64,000 bases of DNA from Ornithinimicrobium sediminis (GTDB lineage: Bacteria > Actinomycetota > Actinomycetes > Actinomycetales > Dermatophilaceae): NCBI RefSeq assembly GCF_021272345.1, contig NZ_JAJSDQ010000002.1:310001-374000 (forward strand). Direction: 5' to 3'. The notes beneath the pieces are model-generated. The model did no database searches, had not been told where the DNA came from, and saw only the letters and a program-made list of their open reading frames with translations. Both the position numbers and the translations under genes were made by a program. The stretch's first letter is position 1. Every line of letters begins with the position of its first letter. This document shows, piece by piece, positions 61,381-64,000 of the stretch.

Positions 61381-62556
61381 CTACCGAGGCGTCCGCGTGC
61401 CGGCCCGCTGCAGCGCGGCCTGCTGCATGCGCAGGTCGAGGCCTTCCCTGCGGATACGCTGGTCCAGGTAGAGCAGGGCCGTCACCCCGGCCGTGAAGGG
61501 GGTCACGATGACCGAGGTGACGAACTGCACTAGGTGCTGGACCACGACGAGCCCGGTCGACATCACCGCCAGGTCGTCGGTCGCCGTCGCGGTGAGCCCC
61601 GTGAAGAGGAGCTGGACCGGGGTGGCCACGACGGAGGCGAAGATCGAGGCGAGCAGCTGGGAGAGCAGCAGGATCCCGAGCACGCGCCAGAACTGTCCCC
61701 CGGAGGTGAGTGACCAGGAGCGCCCGATGCCGCGCAGTGGCCCGGTGCGCTCGAGGACGACAGGTGCCGACGCCAGGGCCAGACGCACCCCGACCCAGAC
61801 CATGAGCACCACCAGTGCGACCATCCCGAGCACGACCAGGAGGACCCCGGCCACCTCCCCCACGGCGGCGGCGAGGACCAGGGTGGGCGCGAGGACCACA
61901 CCGGCGATTACCAGCAGCGCCAGGGTGGCCAGCAGGGTGACGCCCACGAGCGCGGGGATCCGACCGCGGACCGCCGCCCAGGTCTGGCCCAGCCCGACCT
62001 TGTCACCGAGCGCGGCCTCGCTCACGACGTAGATGATGAAGCCGCTCAGCGCGAGGGTGGCGAAGATCGACAGCAGCGAGGGCAGGAAGATGCCGACGAG
62101 CGAGATGTCCTCGGGGCTGAGCCGGGTGAGCGCCCCGAGCCCCAGGCTGATGAGCAGGGAGGGAAGCAGCACCACCCCCATGACCACGACGGACATGCCG
62201 AGGGTGGCCTCGGGGTTGCGGCGCATGGTCGACAGGGCCCCGCCGAAGATGTCGCCGAGGGTGAGCGGACGCAGTGGGATGACGCCCGGGCGGTGCATGC
62301 GGGCCACCTGCTCGGGGCTCAGCCCCTGCCACCCGGCGGGCGCGGGCGTGCCCCACCCTGGTCCCGGAGGCGGGCCCCCTCCGGGGCCAGGGGGGCCGTA
62401 GCCCGGTGGCGGTGGTGGCGGTGGGCCGACGCCCGGTGGCGGTGGAGGCGGTGGGCCGTACCCGGCGGGCGGGGTCGTGTCGGCGGGCGGGGTCCGCGTG
62501 GGCTCGGCCGGACCGCCCGGGGCAGCCCAGCCCCCACCGGGCGGCTCCTGGCTCAT
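61381..62556 (-). CDS. Membrane protein with Pro/Gly-rich N-terminus
   Basis: A 391-residue protein. Residues 1-75 are a low-complexity Pro/Gly run (PPPPPPPG repeats). About six membrane helices follow, including the pattern LRPLTLGDIFGGALSTMRRNPEATLG seen in glycerophosphoryl-diester-phosphodiesterase membrane-domain proteins. No catalytic domain is present, so it is probably a structural or transport component. It heads the minus-strand membrane block. Similar Pro-rich fronts occur in actinobacterial membrane proteins that bind cytoskeleton or division partners. Confidence 0.88.
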   Translation of the reverse strand: MSQEPPGGGWAAPGGPAEPTRTPPADTTPPAGYGPPPPPPPGVGPPPPPPPGYGPPGPGGGPPPGPGWGTPAPAGWQGLSPEQVARMHRPGVIPLRPLTLGDIFGGALSTMRRNPEATLGMSVVVMGVVLLPSLLISLGLGALTRLSPEDISLVGIFLPSLLSIFATLALSGFIIYVVSEAALGDKVGLGQTWAAVRGRIPALVGVTLLATLALLVIAGVVLAPTLVLAAAVGEVAGVLLVVLGMVALVVLMVWVGVRLALASAPVVLERTGPLRGIGRSWSLTSGGQFWRVLGILLLSQLLASIFASVVATPVQLLFTGLTATATDDLAVMSTGLVVVQHLVQFVTSVIVTPFTAGVTALLYLDQRIRREGLDLRMQQAALQRAGTRTPR

Positions 62557-62578
62557 CGGTGTGCTCCCCTCGGTCCGG

Positions 62579-63199
62579 TCACGGCGCAGGGTCCCCCAGG
62601 AGGTCCCGGGCTCGTGCCTCGGCCACCGCGCTGGTCATCGGGAGTGCTCCCAGAGCCTGCTGCGCCCTGACGATACCTTCCTCACTGCGGCGCAGGTGGT
62701 GGCCCCTTCGCCAGAGGGTGGACAGCGACTTGCGTCGCTCGGACACGTCGCGGACGAAGCGTCGTCCGAAGGTGACCCACGGGCGACCGCTGATGCACCA
62801 GGCACCTGCGAGCAGGTCCTGCTCGGCGAGAGGCGCCACGATGTGTGCCGCGAAGATCCCCTCGACGACGACGACGGGTGCCGACCCCACCCGGACGCGC
62901 CGGCTGCCCACGCGTGCCGAGGCGCTGATGTCGTAGACGGGGACCTCGACCTCGCCCTCCCTGCAGAGGGCACGGATCGCGGCCAGCGCTGCCTCCTGGT
63001 CCCACGACCCTACGTCGTCCCAGTCGGGCAGACCGAGCGGCGACATGGGCAGCGACGGGTCTCCGGCCTCGCGGTAGAAGTCGTCGAGCTCCACCACCGG
63101 CCACCCGTGCTCGGCCTGCAGCCGGCGGGCCAGGCGTGACTTGCCGGAGCCACTGGGACCGGCGAGGACGAGGACCCTGGCGGTGGGGGCGGTCATCAC
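62579..63199 (-). CDS. Uridine kinase-like P-loop protein
   Basis: A 206-residue kinase-fold protein with P-loop AGPSGSGKSRLARRL (about 13-27), substrate region VVELDDFYREAGDPSLP and VVVVEGIFAAHIV. These match actinobacterial uridine kinase-like proteins, which phosphorylate a nucleoside. The exact substrate is uncertain. GTG 63199 follows TAGACT by eight bases; the next ATG (63196) is 11 bases away. It lies 44 bases from the divergent PH-like gene. Confidence 0.88.
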   Translation of the reverse strand: MMTAPTARVLVLAGPSGSGKSRLARRLQAEHGWPVVELDDFYREAGDPSLPMSPLGLPDWDDVGSWDQEAALAAIRALCREGEVEVPVYDISASARVGSRRVRVGSAPVVVVEGIFAAHIVAPLAEQDLLAGAWCISGRPWVTFGRRFVRDVSERRKSLSTLWRRGHHLRRSEEGIVRAQQALGALPMTSAVAEARARDLLGDPAP

Positions 63200-63207
63200 G
63201 GACCGGC

Positions 63208-63213
63208 AGTCTA
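63208..63213 (-). promoter_or_regulatory. -10 box TAGACT, leaderless style
   Basis: On the minus strand TAGACT ends eight bases before GTG 63199 of the uridine kinase-like gene. Confidence 0.45.
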
Positions 63214-63228
63214 GCCGTCCGGCCTGCC

Positions 63229-63234
63229 TACACT
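63229..63234 (+). promoter_or_regulatory. -10 box TACACT, leaderless style
   Basis: TACACT ends nine bases before ATG 63244 of the PH-like gene. Confidence 0.4.
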
Positions 63235-63243
63235 GGCCCGATC

Positions 63244-63849
63244 ATGAGGAGCACACCGCAGGGGAGCGACCGGAGCATCGCCGTCTACCGCACGCTGCCG
63301 GCCCGCATCATCGGGTGGGGGATGGCGCTGGGCGTGATCGGCATCGGCTTCGTCGTCGTGCGGACCGAGGCCCAGCTCGGCCGGCCGGTCCTGCCGCCGG
63401 TCGCCATCGCCCTGACGATCCTGGCCGTCGTCTGGGTGGTGCTGCTGCGCCCCCACGTCGAGCTGCGCCGTGACGGCGTGACCCACCGGAACCTGCTCAC
63501 CGACACCGACGTCCCGTTCAGCAGGCTTCAGGAGGTCGGTCACCAGTGGGCCCTGGAGCTCACGGACACCGCGGGCCGGCGGCACAGTGCCTGGGCGGTG
63601 CCCAAGCAGCGTGAGTTCTCGGCCCGCCGGCGTTTCGACGACTTCGCCGAGACCACCTCACGGCGCCGCGGGCGGCCGGGGACCACGGCGATCGTGGTGG
63701 CCGACGACGTGCAGCGGGAGTGGCAGCGATGGAGGCTCGAGGGGGGAGTGGTGGAGCCGGACGCGCCCGCCCGCAGGCAGTGGGCCTGGAGCGCCCTCGG
63801 GCCCCTCGGCGGGGCTGCCGTGCTGCTGCTGCTCGCGCTCCTGCTCTGA
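63244..63849 (+). CDS. Membrane protein with bacterial PH-like domain
   Basis: A 201-residue protein. Two N-terminal membrane helices (about 18-38 and 45-63) lead to a PH_6-type domain (RPHVELRRDGVTHRNLLTDTDVPFSRLQEV, then AVPKQREFSARRR). A charged region and a third helix (GPLGGAAVLLLLALLL) end the chain. This layout is common in actinobacterial PH-domain membrane proteins of unknown function. It is divergent from the uridine kinase-like gene. Confidence 0.87.
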   Translation: MRSTPQGSDRSIAVYRTLPARIIGWGMALGVIGIGFVVVRTEAQLGRPVLPPVAIALTILAVVWVVLLRPHVELRRDGVTHRNLLTDTDVPFSRLQEVGHQWALELTDTAGRRHSAWAVPKQREFSARRRFDDFAETTSRRRGRPGTTAIVVADDVQREWQRWRLEGGVVEPDAPARRQWAWSALGPLGGAAVLLLLALLL

Positions 63850-63862
63850 CGGACCCCGGAGG

Positions 63863-64000
63863 TCACCCCTCGGTGCGCGTCAGCTCCTCCATCGCCTCCC
63901 GCACCGCCTGCAGCCGACCTGAGGCCCGCGCGCGGGCCTGGGCCAGGGGCTCGCTCAGCGTCACAGGCACGACGGCCTCGAGGTAGACCTTGAGCTTGGG
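63863..64000 (-). CDS. 3' end of an unidentified gene
   Basis: The window ends inside a minus-strand gene; only its last 45 residues and stop are present. They read KVYLEAVVPVTLSEP, then a helical Ala/Arg-rich end finishing EAMEELTRTEG. The codon pattern is typical of the local coding DNA. The fragment is too short to name. Confidence 0.7.
   Translation of the reverse strand, partial: PKLKVYLEAVVPVTLSEPLAQARARASGRLQAVREAMEELTRTEG

Noticed and set aside
62300-62540. Repetitive CCCGGTGGCGG-type sequence as a DNA repeat or CRISPR-like array
   Set aside because: It encodes the Pro/Gly-rich N-terminus of the membrane protein at 61381-62556; there are no spacers and the repeats are codon-based.

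Overview
The window is high-GC actinobacterial DNA. Gene content, synteny and the many genes started from a TAnnnT box a few bases before ATG or GTG (leaderless style) fit an Intrasporangiaceae-like member of the Micrococcales; that family assignment is an inference. No rRNA, tRNA or CRISPR array was found.

Bases 1 to about 10,440 are an accessory region with looser codon use. They carry two unrelated tyrosine recombinases, a small HUH-type replication initiator, an excisionase-like protein, a Cys/His-rich protein coupled to it, a double winged-helix protein, three predicted lipoproteins and several proteins I do not recognise. This looks like a small integrative element, possibly two nested ones, whose left end lies outside the window. 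Two of the lipoproteins share a domain (W-x11-C ... F-x4-C) present three times in all.

From 10.6 kb on the DNA is ordinary chromosome. 11.2-14.4 kb: murT-gatD (lipid II amidation) and a flippase-like membrane protein. 14.5-20.2 kb: Nudix hydrolase, small membrane proteins, GNAT acetyltransferase, pcrA helicase and an M23 peptidase. 20.3-32.3 kb: a conserved actinobacterial block for the TCA cycle, purines and one-carbon units: a B12-binding mutase subunit, sucCD, a PerM-like protein, purN, purH, a transporter, folD, a DUF3017 protein, mdh and icd. 32.4-42.4 kb: S10 peptidase, 2H phosphoesterase, mannosyltransferase-like enzyme and mannose-1-phosphate guanylyltransferase, pyrD, NhaC-type antiporter, the large methylmalonyl-CoA mutase subunit and an M20 amidohydrolase.

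42.5-55.4 kb is a nucleoside uptake and breakdown module: BMP-type ABC importer, cytidine deaminase, thymidine phosphorylase, two aldehyde dehydrogenase-family proteins (one without the catalytic residues), deoxyribose-phosphate aldolase, a cupin and adenosine deaminase. Imported nucleosides would be deaminated, cleaved, and the deoxyribose split to glyceraldehyde-3-phosphate and acetaldehyde, which the dehydrogenase can oxidise. 55.3-62.6 kb is an RDD / SpoIIM / DUF58 / MoxR / DUF4350 / DUF4129 membrane-protein block. The window ends with a uridine kinase-like gene, a PH-like membrane protein and the 3' end of an unidentified gene.
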